Source of the DNA: Isoetes taiwanensis
Lineage: Eukaryota; Streptophyta; Lycopodiopsida; Isoetales; Isoetaceae
DNA length: 64,000 bases
Reading direction: 5' to 3'
Assembly: GCA_021234155.1 (NCBI GenBank)
Contig: JAJEKV010000011.1
Span: 5,599,132 to 5,663,131, forward strand
The translations under genes and the position numbers were made by a program. Position 1 is the stretch's first letter. Each line of letters opens with the position of its first letter. The notes beneath the pieces are model-generated. The model saw only the letters and a program-made list of their open reading frames with translations, did not search any database and was not told the origin of the DNA. Below, one piece after another: positions 43,881-56,400 of the stretch.

Positions 43881-45020
43881 GCATGAGGACAACTTTGAAG
43901 TCGCATAGGATGTTGCAATGTTTCCTAAAGGTAGGCCACCGAATTTATGATTTTTTTGATTTGGCCATTAAGTGCAAAAATGGATTCTTTGCTGCCAAAT
44001 TCTTTGGTTTTAGAAGAATGCAACAAGAGGGCTGATGAATGCGCTGCTTTAATAATGGACGCCTTAGATGATGGTCAAACTGGGCATATAGAGGTGACTG
44101 TATAAGTTGCTTCAGTTTTTTTCCCGCATGTTTAAGTTATTTCGTTCACATTATTTTTGCAGGTTTGACAGTTTGAGACAGTTCTGGGGGACCTTGCACT
44201 GGCTTATGAATTCAGCCCAGATCCATCATCGAACATCTCTGGCTCATTCTCTTTGAATATCAAAAGTATTATTGCAGATGTCTGGTGTGTATTTGGGCAC
44301 GAAGCAGATGAGCAAATATATTGCAAGGTAAGCATCTTTAGCCATTCCACTCATGCTACTTCATGAGATAAGGGGAATAGCAGTGATATTTGAATTGATA
44401 TTTGAAGCTCTGCATCAGCTCCATGGTGCCTTTCATTAGCTTGGAAAATAAAACTATGTTTATTGTCTTTATGCTTAAATTGGTTGTTTGAATTGTGGGT
44501 GCGAATCATCTGCCTGCCATTATTTCGCTTCTCTCTGCTACCCTTATCTCAATTTGGAGATCTCGCACATACGCTTTCTGCATTCTCAATTGCTGAATAC
44601 ATGATGCTATTCTGAAGCTTTTGAAACTCAGAGTAAATTTTTGATCAAGTAAGTATGATGAATTATGAATATCTGAAACATTGGAGGTTCTATTTCTTTG
44701 TCATGTAACATTAGATAGCTTGCCTTCTACTATACAAATCAGACTCTTAGATACCATTGCTTCAATTTGATGGAGGCTCTACAAGTTATTCCTTCACCAA
44801 AGATAGTGGTCATGGATATTTTCCATTTTCATAAGCATTGCCGTTATCGCGCATATATTTTGTTTATATTTTATCTTTGTTTTACAGAACCGCCTGTTGC
44901 TTTTGTTTTTTGCATAGGTCAATGATATGTTGTTGGCCGGCTACATTGATGTAACTGTGGAAAAGAAGATCGTTGTGGCCCATATCGCAGGACGGTACTC
45001 TGTGAAGTATTTTCGAATGT
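43881..45020 (+). pseudogene. Captured multi-exon gene fragment of unknown family
   Basis: Four exon-like pieces splice in frame at GT/AG sites. The first ends DVAMFPK; the next reads ECNKRADECAALIMDALDDG and ends GHIE (about 44095); then FETVLGDLALAYEFSPDP through ADEQIYCK (about 44174-44327); then VNDMLLAGYIDVTVEKKIVV (from about 44919). The intact frames and splice sites suggest recent capture or some constraint. A weak likeness of the ALIMDALDD...HIE block to Rboh-type EF-hand sequence is not enough for a call. Confidence 0.45.
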
Positions 45021-45968
45021 GTTCATGGTTATTCATGGACTCTCGATTGGTGCTTCCTATGATATGGTAGGAAAATTGCAAAAAAAGTTTCTCTGGGATT
45101 ATGGGAACCAAGAGATTTAATAAATGGTTACCAAACACCAAGAGAATTGTACAAGGCTACCCTATAGAACATAATTTAGAAATTGTAAGCACCATATGAG
45201 CTTAGTTGAACGAACATGGAATTGGAAGCTTAACATTTGTCAGATGAATGAGGATAATCAAACCTCCTGATTCTTAAAGCCCATATTATCCATGTTGTCT
45301 CGGATTTAAAAGGATCATTGGATTTTCCCTTATTGTTTGGGTCAAGGTTTAGATAGGGGTTACAAGCAACAAGCGCCTTTTGGCAACATATTAGGATTTC
45401 GAAGCAAAGACACCTTGCACGTTTGGGAGGGATTGCCAAGAAGGTTTGGGGTATGAGAAACATCTTTAACATACTTGGGTTTTGTCGCCTTACAGGAATT
45501 AAATGTGGGGTCCCAACTTCTGATAATAGACCTTACAAATCTCCATGTTTTGATAAAAAGATATATGGGACCCATCTTTTAATCTAGAAAGCGTGGATTA
45601 TATCTCTGCTAATCTGAGCATAAAAACTTGGCTAATGGACATTGATTATGGGTTGACCAAATTCTACAACACCTAGAAACCCTAACTACTTTCCTTAGCA
45701 TTGATATGATTTGGATTTTGGGTTGACCACTTTCGGTTTCTTTAGATGCTAAAACTTTGTATTTCTATAGCTATGCATGTCAGTGTGTATAAGGGGCAAA
45801 AGCAACTCTAACCCAAAGCTCTTGCTACCAGCATAATCCAAATGTCATAGGTTTTCAAGGGCTATATACAAATGAAACAAAACAATTTGTTAGAGCGTCT
45901 CATCATTCTTTTGAACATCATTTACACATTTTTAACTTATGCCCAGCAACGCTGGGCACTGTTACTAG

Positions 45969-47475
45969 TAATGTTATACCGTATTGGATTGGATCAAGCC
46001 CTAATTTGAGTGGCTGAGAGTATCTAATTGAATCTAAAATCTATAATTTATCGCATGACTTCCCACCACAATGATTGGTCATGATTGGATCACTTAAAGG
46101 GAAAGAAAAAGAAAAAGGGACAAAAGCGAAAGGGGAGGAAAGGCACGGATAAAAGGAAAAAAGAAAAAGGTAAAAGGGAAAGTAAAAATGGCATGGGAAG
46201 AAGGGAAGGAGGAAAAAGGAAAAGAAATGGAAAAGGGAAGGAAAAATGTCATGGGCAAAAAAAAAGGGGTTTGGGGGGGGATAGAAAAAGGGAGGTGGAA
46301 AGGGAAGTAAAAAAAGGCATCTGGAGAAGGGGAAGAAAGAAAGGGTGGGAAAGGGAGAAAAAGGTAAGGGAAAATAGGAAAATGGTGGGAAGCAGGGGAC
46401 GGACAAAGCGCATAAAAAAAGGAAAGGAAAAGGAAAAAGAAAGAGGGAGGGAAAAAGGGGAAAAGGGACCTGGAAAAAGGGCACGAGGAAAAGGGAAATG
46501 ATGAAGAAAGAGGAAAAGAGAAGCAAAAAGAGCATCGAGAAAAGGAAGGGAAAAAGTTTCCAGAGAAAAGGTGAGGAAAGAGGAGAAAGAAAGAGAAAAT
46601 TTGCATGGGAAAAAAAAAGGGAAAAAAAAGAGGGAGAAAGGGAAGATAAAAAGGCACAGAGAAAAGGGAGAGGGGGAGGGAAAGGGTGGGAAAAGGAGGA
46701 AAAAGGATGGGGGCAAAGGGGAACAAGAAAAGGGTGGGGAGCAAGGATTGGAAAAAGAGGAAGGGGAAAAGGGCACAGGAAAAAAAGGGAAGAGGGAAAG
46801 GTGAGGAAAGGGGGAAAAAGGGGAAAAAGAGCATGGAAAAGGAAAAGAAATAAGAAAAACAGGAAAGGGGAAAGTGGAAAAGGGAAAAGGCGGAAGCGGG
46901 TGGGGAAAGGAGAAAAAATGGCACATAAAAAATGTGGAGAAAAGGGAATGGAAAGAGGTATGTGAAAGGGAAAGGAAAAGGGAAAGGGAAAGGGAAAGGT
47001 GAAGAGGAAGGGGAAAATGAAAAGGAAGGGGAAAAGGAAAGGGAAAAGGGCACGGGGAAAAACGAAAGGGTGGGGAATGTATGAAAAGGAAAGGGAAAAG
47101 GAAAAAGAAAACGGAAAGGGAGAAAGGGAAGGAAAAAAGGGCACGAGGAAAAGGGAAGAGGGAAATGGAAAAATAGAAAGGGAAAAGGGCATGGGATAAA
47201 GAGAAAGAGAGTGGGGAAAGGAAGAAAAGGGGCACATGAAAGGGTGGGAAAAAAAGAACGAAAAAAGGGCATGGGAAAAGGGAAAGAAAAAATGAAAAGG
47301 AAAAAAAAAAAGGAAAAAGGGCACGTCAAAAAAAAAGAGAAAGGGAAAAAAGGAAAAAGGGAAAGAGGAAAAGGGAAAGAAAAGGGAAGGGAAGGGAGGA
47401 GGAGGTTAAAAAAAGAAAAAAAGGGAGAAGGAAAAAAAGAAAATGTAAGAGAAAAAATGAGAAAAAAGCAAAGGA
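45969..47475 (+). mobile_element. Helitron F, 3'-truncated, homopurine-filled
   Basis: The 5' tip is split: CCTTATATTA at 42812-42821 before Helitron E, then TAATGTTATACCGTATTGG from 45969 after it. The 5' region (GATCAAGCCCTAATTTGAG) matches Helitron A's. The interior is homopurine. No hairpin/CTAG end follows; the element runs into a LINE fragment at about 47484. Confidence 0.7.
46085..47470 (+). repeat. 1.4-kb homopurine minisatellite in Helitron F
   Basis: Almost pure A and G on this strand, with GGCATGG or GGCACG punctuation, the complement of the tracts in Helitrons A and B. Frames of over 400 codons on the opposite strand are spurious. Confidence 0.95.
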
Positions 47476-47483
47476 GCTTTGGG

Positions 47484-47975
47484 TGAAATCCACAGTTCCA
47501 TATCAGATCCTTCTGCAGGAGACATGTTTCCTGCTCTTTAGTGGGCCGCACTTGACCGCCACATTATTTACTTCCAGAAGGTGGCAGATATGGGAAATGA
47601 ACGTCTCCCCAACTTGGTTTATAGTGTGGCTATGGGCCCACAGTGCCTCAAGGTGTGTTGGAAGGAGAGGCAAGTATAGTAGTTCTCCAGATGTGACGTA
47701 CAAGAGCATAGGTCCATCTAAGTTGAAACTGGAATAGGACCACCATCAGCTGCAGCAATACCTAGATGTTTGCTTCCTCGGCAAGCTTTGGGATACTAGT
47801 GCCCTTGAACATGTTAAGACAACGCATTATAAGATCCAGATCAACCCCACACTTGCACGTAGTTCACTGTGCTACCTTCGTACACATTTGCCACTGAAAA
47901 TTCGCAGATTGATAGCTTTCATTCGCACAGGTGCACATCGCTTGCAAATTGTAAGATATCTCCGGGATGTCATGG
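47484..47975 (+). mobile_element. LINE ORF2 C-terminal fragment
   Basis: MKSTVPYQILLQET parallels the C-terminal part of the LINE at 4.2-4.4 kb (MVPYQILLQETGSLPLQ). Further on, LRTHLPLKIRRLIAFIRTGA followed by HRLQI resembles the terminal zinc-knuckle neighbourhood of these ORF2 proteins. The frames are broken. Confidence 0.65.
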
Positions 47976-50117
47976 ATGCCCGCACTTCGTTATGTCCTTG
48001 GACGATGCATTGAGACACGTCATAATGTACCATTGTCATATATCATTGTATAGTCTCTCAACCTACCTATTACTGCCAAGGTTTTTCCCTCGAAAACCCT
48101 CCCCGGGTGAAGGTGCTTTAATTCTAGCAATAGTATGCTTGTCGTATTCCTTATTTGAGTCCCATAAGCCAATTGATCTCCGAGACGATAAAAATCAATT
48201 CAATTCATATGGCATTTGGAACAAACAATTGAATGAAAATATCCATTGATAGCCTTCTACAAAGTTGGTTTGATATAGATGTGTTGATTTTCATAATTAC
48301 TTATGTTCCATGGATTGTTCCATTAACAGTGTCTATGTCTATATGTTCCAGTTTACAAATTACAAACACATTTGGTTTCATAGGGACCGCTATTAGAAAG
48401 AGGGCTTAGACAATGTAAAAACCATTAAAGTCACACCCCGCTCCCCCCTTCCAATTGTTTGGGTGGTCGGATGATATAGGGGCATTTAATGGTGGGCGAG
48501 ACATATATACGTACTAAATCTTTTTGCAGGAAAGGCATATTCAGCGTATATTGTAAAGCATATTCTATAAGTATGCCCACCATCATCGATCTGAATCCCC
48601 ATATTTATATATAGCTGCTTCTCCCATGGATATAACTTACTCCCCCACCTTATAGACAAAAGTCCTTTTGGCGTCTCCTCATTCATCTGAGTTGGGACAC
48701 TTGAGCAGGGAGCCAACCACGTTAGTGGCATATCATGCCTCTGAACTCGCCATCAGCGTGGATCAGAGTGGAATGAACAGAGAATGATGCATACATATTT
48801 CTCTGGCATTTTCATCATAGACACGTGTCCCAAAGGACAGTCCTAAGACAGGCATCGGCTCAAGTTCCTATGACCAAACCTATAGGATCACTGCCCTATC
48901 ACAAACCCTTACGGGCTTGCTCGAAGGCACCATAGCTCACTGTAGGCGTACATCCAGATGAGTTAAAGACAGTTTGGCCTAACAGAGGCATCACTGTCAT
49001 CTAGCGGCATGGCACGTTCTACTTTGCGCTTCATCACGGAGACCTGGCCGCATCTGGATCCCCATCTAACGACCCAAGCCAACCAATGGACGCCTTGTAT
49101 CAATACACCAATCAACATACACAATACATACAGAAAACAGCTATAGATTAGTAAACCCGCTTGTCATCACGATAGTCACCAAAGATGGTGCTAAGAAATG
49201 ATTGTTTGGCACTATCTTTTGAAGTAAATACAAGTTCCCCATGTTGTACCTATCTTGGAGACTTTTTGTCTTTTTACAGGAGGATTAAAAGAAGTTTACG
49301 TTCAAAATATTAGGAGAATTCACCAAAATAGCCATTAATGTTTTGGATTCCTAGTACCCACTAGTATTTTCAAATAATCAAAAGCCAATGCTACATATGT
49401 GCATGGCCGTATCGATAAATAAAAAGTTTGGTGCCATCGATTCACACTAGAAATATTCCAAAGGAGAGAAAGATTGCTCCACAATATGATGGTGACTATG
49501 CAGTGAAGAAATTATTGGAGCCATATTAGTGAGCACCTTTTGGTTTCCTAGTATTTCATTGCTCCACTTTTATCATGAAGACATAACGCATGGAACTACA
49601 TGTCATGAAAGATATAATTGGCATGGAGCAAGATCTCGTAGTTCCAAGGGAAGGCAGCAAAGTTGTTTTCTTTATTCCAATTTGTTTAGTACTAGTTATT
49701 TGGTAATTTCTTTGGGAAATGAAAAACATGGCATTCACCTCTCAATGGCTTTTTGGTTGAGACACCAAATTTCAATTTTAAATATTGGCTACAAAGCACT
49801 TCTAAATTAGATGCTAGCAAAGCCACATTTGCTTGCTCCTTATATTAACCTAAGTTTATAACCATGTCTCAATCAATGCATGTAATTATAGTTGATGCCA
49901 AGGTCTTTATATATGATAGTTGTTGCAAGCGTAGTTCCATGCTCAAATACAAACTATGTCTCTTTATAGATAAAAACTAGTAAACGTATGCTCGACGTTG
50001 CCGGTTGCCGGGCTAATGTTCTGGCATGTGCATTTAACATCCATATGTTCTAACTTTCGACAACATCACATGTTGCTATTACATGTTGCTATTGGAATGT
50101 GTAGTTACGAAGATGCA
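47976..50117. other. Spacer downstream of the NLR gene
   Basis: No gene recognised. Short ORFs at 48486-48731 and 49529-49810 show no motif. A CTAG at 49976-49979 near CCGGCAACCGG is discussed under rejected items. The 3' UTR of the NLR gene should lie just below 50118. Confidence 0.45.
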
Positions 50118-53100
50118 TCATAAAATAGGATCACGATCATCCATCAATCCAAGATAGTAGTCTGGAATTGACCACAATTTAGAACAATTATTGATGAGTA
50201 CGCCCTGCAAATCGGAGAGGGCCGATGTTTCAACCTCTGGAAGCTCCTCCAACTCTGTTAAGGATAATAACTCTAACCTTTCCAACGATTGAAAAGGGCT
50301 TCCTTTGAGACCCATTGATGTTGGTAGCTTTTTCACTTTCAATCCTTCAAGTTGAAGTTGTTTGGGCACGTTATTGCTTCCCCATTCTTCCAAGTTTGTA
50401 ATATTGTTGCCCTTTAACCAAAGTGAATCTAAATGTGGCAATCCGTTCAGAAGCTGCCACAATGAATCCGGAACCTTCTTCCAGCCTTTTGACTGACATT
50501 GGAGATATTTCAGAGCTGGAAGTGCTCCATCTCCAAGTTTTGGGAATACTTCCACTCCATCTAATCTTAGAGTTGTAAGGCTTGGTAGTGCACCTCTATC
50601 AATCATCTGTGGCAACTTTAAGCTGGCACATCTTATTGAAAGATGTTGCAGATTACGTAGAGAAGCCCATGAGGTTGGAATTTCTGTCTCCTGACTCCAG
50701 TTTATTATTAAAATCTCCTCAACTTGTGGAAAAGCTTGTGCTTCAGGAAGCGTTTTAGTGTCACAGTCCACAACTCTAAGTTCCTTCAATTTGGGGAAAC
50801 GGCCACAACATTTCAAGGACAATTTCTTACAACTAAATAGCTCTAATGTGCATAAGCTACCAAGCTCTACTTCTTCCCCATCCCAGAGATCTTCCAAAGG
50901 GTCAGAGTTATTTATTTTCAGCTTTTCCAAGCATGGAAACCTATGGGCACACTCAGGAGACTTTGGAAAAGACGTTAAACATTTCCAACCATCTATCTCA
51001 AGACTGCGGAGTCGGGAAAGGGTGTCCAGACCAGGAAGATAGTCTGCCATTTCATTTCTTGTCTGAATTGTCAAGCAAATCAAAGAAGACAACTCGCATA
51101 TCCAATCTGGCAATCTAGTTAGTTCAGAACCAATCACTTTGAGGTCTTCTAGCTTTCGCAATCTTTTCAATGGTTCCAGATCCTGGATGGGACAGCTCAT
51201 ATGCAAAATGCTGAGCTCTATCATATTTTCTATATTTGCAGGCAATTTCATGCTATAGAATGTGAACCAGGTCAATCCTGTCAGATTCCTGAACTGGCTA
51301 ACATCCCTATCTGAAGAAAAGTTCCAATACTCCTCCTCTTCTTTCTCTCGGGCCATGAGCAAGCTCAGGACACAACCTAACCTCAATACCTTAAGGTCTT
51401 TGAGATGGAGGAACGCATATTTTGGCAATTTAGTAAACCATTCACAATCAGTCAAGTCTAGAATCGTAAGCTTTCTCAACTTACCCAAAGAATGTGGTAT
51501 GCCTTCTATCTTGGATCCAGAAAGATTGAGGACAGCAAGACATTTGAGTTGTCCTAAGTTCTCAGGCAAATATCTAATACCAGTATTCTTCAAGCTAAGC
51601 ACCTGCAATGAATGTAAGCTTGAGAAAGATCTACCAAGGAATTCTTCTGAAACTGGGCTTTCGTCAAGTAATAAGACTCTCAAATTTGGTGCCCTTATTT
51701 CAGTCGGCAGCCTGACATTCCAAGACATTCTAAGAATTCTGTCATGAACTATTTGTTCTAGTCCTTGACTAACATTTGCTTGAAATAAGTCTTTGTGTGG
51801 CCTTTCTTTCTTTGAAATATGAAATGTTAAGTCTCGAATCACATCATGTATTCTGCATCTATCTTCCTCACTACACACTTTGTACATTCCTGTGTACTTT
51901 ACTGTGTCAATTTCTGTGTATATGCCTTTGGACATTTCTGTGAAGGGCACCTTTTCTATCAAGGAGAAGCCTATCAAGACGCCCAAAACAATGTAGGTTT
52001 GGTCACGTGGATTTCTGTCATCCTTAAGCAATTCTTCACCAACCCAACAATTCATTAAAGATGTCACATCTATTTTTTCACCTTCCTTAAAAGCACCGAA
52101 ATATAATAAACATTCACGTAGTTTACCTACATATTTTTCCATTCTTTCCAATGCTTCGTAACTGATTTGCAAAACTTGAATTAATTGCATATCACAATCA
52201 TCTTCAGATATTTCTTGCCTTCTTAACTTGTTTGATGCATCATCCCATTCCAACACTGTCATCTTATTTGACATGGCTCTCCCTACCATTGTCAACATTA
52301 ATGGAAGGCCTTTGCATTCTCTAGCAATATTTTTCGCCGCAACTTTCAACCTTAGATGAATATACTCTTCTGGGCAAAACGGAAAGGCATGGTACTTGAA
52401 CAAATTCCAACTTTCTGTTTCTGATAATAGCTGGACAGGAATCCAATGAATGTTAGAATATGCATCAACTATGTCTTGTTGTCGGGTGGTGACAAGAAAT
52501 CTAATTCTGGTACATTTACTTTTCTCTTGGACAAATCTGAGATTCTCCTCTTCCCACAAATCGTCCAAAACAATCAACATATTTATGTGCATCTTATCTC
52601 TGTCCCCAAAATGAATTTGACACATTTCCTCAATGACATGATAAATGTGCTTGTCTACCATTGCTTGGTAATCTGAGCCTCTTCCCACCATAGTGTAGAA
52701 TATATTCGTACCTCCGAAGTATGACCATATCATAGGTCTCTTAATCAGAGCATGCACAATACGGCTTTTCCCAATCCCCGCAGTCCCATGCAATGCAATA
52801 ATTTTGGGACCATGGGGATCAAGTAAGAGCCCTTCTATATCATTTATCAAACTTTCTCTTCCAAATATAGGTTCATGTGGAGAAGTAAACGAATAAGATG
52901 TAAGAGAAGGATAGTCATTCACCTGCTTATTTAGTCCATATTGAAGTTGCAAAGGAGGGGGAGAATAGTCATCATGCTGCTTGCCTTTTCTATCGAAAGC
53001 CTGTATATTCATGAGCTTAGCAACAATTGTCTGCTTATTCCCACCATAGCAGGACATATAACTCTTTGTAGACTCACATAGTTCGTCCAAAAGCTGTTCA

Positions 53101-54598
53101 ATTCCTGTTCTTTGAACTGCTTTGTCGCCTTCAGGAATCTCTTCACCTACTGCAACAGCTACTTGGGGTGATTCACTTCTGTTGTTACAACAGCACAAAC
53201 ATAAGCTTCAAGCAAAGTATTTATCTAGGAGGATCTTAAATAAAAATTTACTTACTTGGAACTACAAGAACCTTTTAACGTCAATCCTTTTTTGAAGTTA
53301 GCAGAGCCTGTCAATACTTCTTCCATCACGATCCAAAGTTGCTCACATACATTTTGAAAGCTCGGGTAATCACTACCCTTGCAACTATTTAATAGTTCCA
53401 CTAGATTATGTGGAAGTGGTTGCTTATCAACGTATAACTCCTGCAAGAAATCAAATCTGGAAATATCACCTTGCTCTGCAGAAATCCTGGCAGCATCATC
53501 ATGATTATCAGTTGCAAGATAAGCTATTTTTACTAAATATGTCCCATTACTTCTTCTTCTGAAGAAAATTGTGCTTGGATATAACCATCCACTATGCTGA
53601 TCTATATGATTTTGATGCAGATGCTGCATTCCTTTTGCAACTTGTATCATGATATCAATTACTTCTGACACAGCTAATTGGTGTTTCTCACTCTTCAACA
53701 TTGACCAATCTCCGTCCATATGCTCAAAGATAAGAATCTTCCCATCTTCATTTTCTGAATGACCAATTAGTCGTGTGATGTGCGACGAATTCATATGTTG
53801 CAACTCCATTGCCATATCCATTTGTGTCTTGAGATTGCTTTTACCATCTTTTACATGTTTCAAGAGGACAGGTAATCCGTGTAAATCCGCTTTACAGATA
53901 CTATCATCTACAAATTCGTTTTTCCTATCCATACCATTATCCATAAATTGGAAAACCTCCTGAACATTATCCCAGGCAATTGAGCCATTCATTGCCATAA
54001 AGTTACGGCCTGTAAAAGCCTTAATTAGGGTATTATTCAAAAGGCAACAATCAAGGTCCACTTTATGCTGAAGATGACAAATCAAATCTAGTATAGCAGA
54101 TTTTTCATCAGATATTTCAGATGGAAAATGATTCCCTAATAGACAATTCATCATTTGTGAGTATCTTCTAAAATCATCAACAATTTCAGTAAATTCACCT
54201 GGACTTGGCCTAAGAAAATTCCCTATACTTTCATAAGATCCTATCATAGCCTGGCCAACACAAAGCTCACGGGCCATATCCAAAACTGCAAGTAACCGGG
54301 CTGCTACTGCTTCTGCTTGTTTCAGATTTGATTTTAATTCTTCCCCTAAGAAATAATTCCAGCAGTGCACGTATTCTTCAGCATAATCTGCGAGGTACAT
54401 GAGAAAGAAAACCAAACATTGGTCTCCATTGTAAGGTGCTTCATTGATCTCCTTTGTAGTAACCATAATACGTGAAAAACAATCACACATTCCCGATTCA
54501 GCAGCAACATGGCTAGCGTCAGTAGTATTAGAAAACGAATGAGGCCATTGTGAAAGCTGCGCACCTGTTTCAGTTTCATCTTCTCGAGGTCTCTTCAT
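50118..54598 (-). CDS. Pseudokinase-NB-LRR immune receptor (NLR), two exons
   Basis: Exon 1 is 54598-53256 and exon 2 is 53178-50118. The 77-bp intron has donor GTAAGT and acceptor ACAACAG, phase 2, giving about 1467 residues. The start chosen is MKRPREDETETG, 35 bp below a TATA box; an upstream in-frame ATG at 54751 is possible. The N-terminal 200 residues are helical. A kinase-like domain follows (invariant-Lys block LPVLLKHV; LQHMNSSHITRLIGHSENED), but HRD is replaced by HSG and DFG by IAYLA, so it should be catalytically dead. Exon 2 has P-loop GTAGIGKS, kinase-2 MLIVLDDLW, RNBS-B FLVTTRQ, GLPL block CKGLPLMLTMVG, an IHD in place of MHD, then about 20 leucine-rich repeats. Family knowledge: kinase-NLRs are intracellular pathogen sensors or executors, typical of mosses and other non-flowering plants. 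No frame damage was found. Confidence 0.9.
53179..53255 (-). other. Intron joining kinase-like and NB-LRR exons
   Basis: Donor AA|GTAAGTAAAT and acceptor AACAACAG|AAGTG on the minus strand. Joining keeps one frame through both ORFs (…SCSS-K-SESPQV…). This is the reason for treating the two ORFs as one gene. Confidence 0.85.
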
Positions 54599-54632
54599 TG
54601 AAAAATGTTGAGTTCCTCTCTTGATCTCTATC

Positions 54633-54639
54633 TTATATA
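54633..54639 (-). promoter_or_regulatory. TATA box of the NLR gene
   Basis: TATATAA on the minus strand, 35-41 bp upstream of the preferred ATG (54598), implying a short leader. It lies inside the longer ORF that begins at 54751, which argues for the downstream start. Confidence 0.45.
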
Positions 54640-54751
54640 ACTTGGAAAGGAACAAGGAATGGGACATATTTTGCGACATCGACGCCCAACAAACAAGCAC
54701 ACGAATTTTGTGGGCATCAATTCGTTGAGGTCTAGCTCCTAGACACACCAA

Positions 54752-56030
54752 ACGCGTTGATTCTGGTGGTGGCCTAAAGTAGTATAAAGCGTTTGATAAC
54801 TTGGTACATTGTTGAGCTAAAATATAGAAGGGAATCCAATTTCATCCCGCTCGTTCAGGGCAAAATGGTCGTCCATTTCACCTAACAGGCCATTTATCAA
54901 CAATCATTGAATCCATATCGTAGTGTTACAAAGTTTTGGTTCTAGAAAAGCAGTGACTTACGACTATGACATGCAACAAACTAGTAGATGCCAATAATAA
55001 TTGATCATTTTCATCCTCCTTAATTGCCACCCCCTTCGTCATACCTTTAAAGTTTTCAGCTTCATGATTTTGTGGTTTTAACTACACCCTTGTCACACTT
55101 TTATTGCCACGCTTTTTAAGGGGAAGGGGCGATTTACATGTAGAGTCATCGTCATCACAATCGTGCAACATGGTTTGCCATTTGTCACGACCATCAAGAA
55201 GCATCACGAGCTTTTCTTCAGCCTAACAAGGCAAAACAGGGCACTATCCCCTTCAAGTAAGTCACCTTACAATGGTGGGAGAGGAGCCCTATTATACCCT
55301 TTGTAAATTTGTGATGGTCGGCGATGGTGGGCGTAAAATGGCATGGCATTTTACATGATGGTGAAGGTCGCGATGGTGCATGTGAATCCACCCTTAATAT
55401 TTAACATACTAACAACGAGGTGTTGCCTCACAAGGTTGTGTTTGCATGTTTTTAGTTTTATTGTTTCATGTTGATGGGTCCATTCATCTAAATAAATATG
55501 GCGTCGATACTTCCATCATTCTTCACATAAAACCTAACAAGATGGCTTTTGAATGCACATTTTAACCTTTAGTATAAGGACAAACCAAAAATTAAGGAAT
55601 ATGTATATAATGTACAATTGTAGATCTTTTGTTTAAAATACGATCAGTTGTTTCATTGTTGTTTTAAATATTTGTTTTGATATGATCATATGGAAAGAAT
55701 AATTTAAAAAAATTTGTTTACTAGGACAACCAGCCATGGAAATCGAAAGACCCAACTTTCACTCCATGGTGTAGGAGCTGACACGTGTTAGCACCAAAAT
55801 ACATGCCAGAGAAATATTGCGACCCTAAATCTATATTGTGGTCTTTAAGAAAAAGAAAACTAGCAGTAAGGTAGGCTTGGGCAAATGGTTGGGTTGGAAG
55901 TTGTGGGAGAGTGAAGAAAGAAAAAGATGTAACGGTAGATAAAGGTGACCGAAACAAGCTGAAGATATAAGATAAAGGTTATCCGCCACGGACGCTGACC
56001 TGCCCGAGATGCCACGATGGCCGCCACGCT
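54752..56030. other. Upstream spacer of the NLR gene
   Basis: No gene recognised. Contains several words such as GCGATGGTG repeated near 55310-55375. Confidence 0.45.
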
Positions 56031-56034
56031 GTAA

Positions 56035-56400
56035 TTGGGTGATCCCGCCCTCCGGGATCCCAGGTCCGGGGCTGACCTGGCCGATGTCGCCACATCTGCC
56101 TGGCTGTTAGCGACGACGGTTATCAGCCGTAGATCCCCTCCTCCGGGATCACGCTCGGTGATCCCCTCCTCCGGGATCACGAGGGCCTGGTCGATATCCT
56201 CTCCCGATATCGGCCGTGGTGATCCCCATCTCCGGGATCACATCCATGGCAGGGCCGTGATCCCATCCTCCGGGATCACGCCCCCCACGACCCCCCGTTA
56301 TCCGCCACGGACGCCGACTGCTCGATATGCCACGCGTCCGGTATCGACGTGGGTCAAATCGTGGCCGTCGGTTATCCCGCCTTCCTAATCACGTCCTTGC
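56035..56400. repeat. GATC-hairpin repeat cluster 1
   Basis: Five copies of a hairpin of form (GT)GATCCC-CTCCTCC-GGGATCAC, at about 56039, 56132, 56158, 56219 and 56258. A sixth hairpin, TCGATATC-CTCTCCC-GATATCG (56191-56212), keeps the pyrimidine loop but changes both arms together. GC-rich surroundings also contain TTATCCGCCACGGACG twice. Confidence 0.85.

Larger units (their letters stand above)
42822..45968 (+). mobile_element. Helitron E with captured gene pieces
   Basis: The 5' end is an expanded (TCTTA)n run leading into TCTTATATTATTATAATG; the 3' end has hairpin GCCCAGCAACGCTGGGC (45941-45957), ACTGTTA and CTAG (45965-45968), followed by T. It is 3.15 kb long. It sits in the 5' tip of Helitron F: CCTTATATTA lies immediately before and TAATGTTATACC immediately after. 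It carries two sets of exon-like sequences (43158-43457 and 43881-45020) and no replicase. Confidence 0.8.

Noticed and set aside
44030-44100. Respiratory burst oxidase (Rboh) EF-hand similarity in the captured exon
   Set aside because: Only a short block (ALIMDALDD...HIE) is similar; the following exons do not resemble Rboh, so no name is given.
46041-47551. Long Phe/Pro/Ser frames on the minus strand and Lys/Gly frames on the plus strand
   Set aside because: Same homopurine artefact as at 31-34 kb; the frames simply traverse the minisatellite.
49974-50015. Possible further Helitron 3' end (CTAG near CCGGCAACCGG)
   Set aside because: The spacing between hairpin and CTAG is too long, the stem is only four bases, and the sequence does not match the family hairpin.
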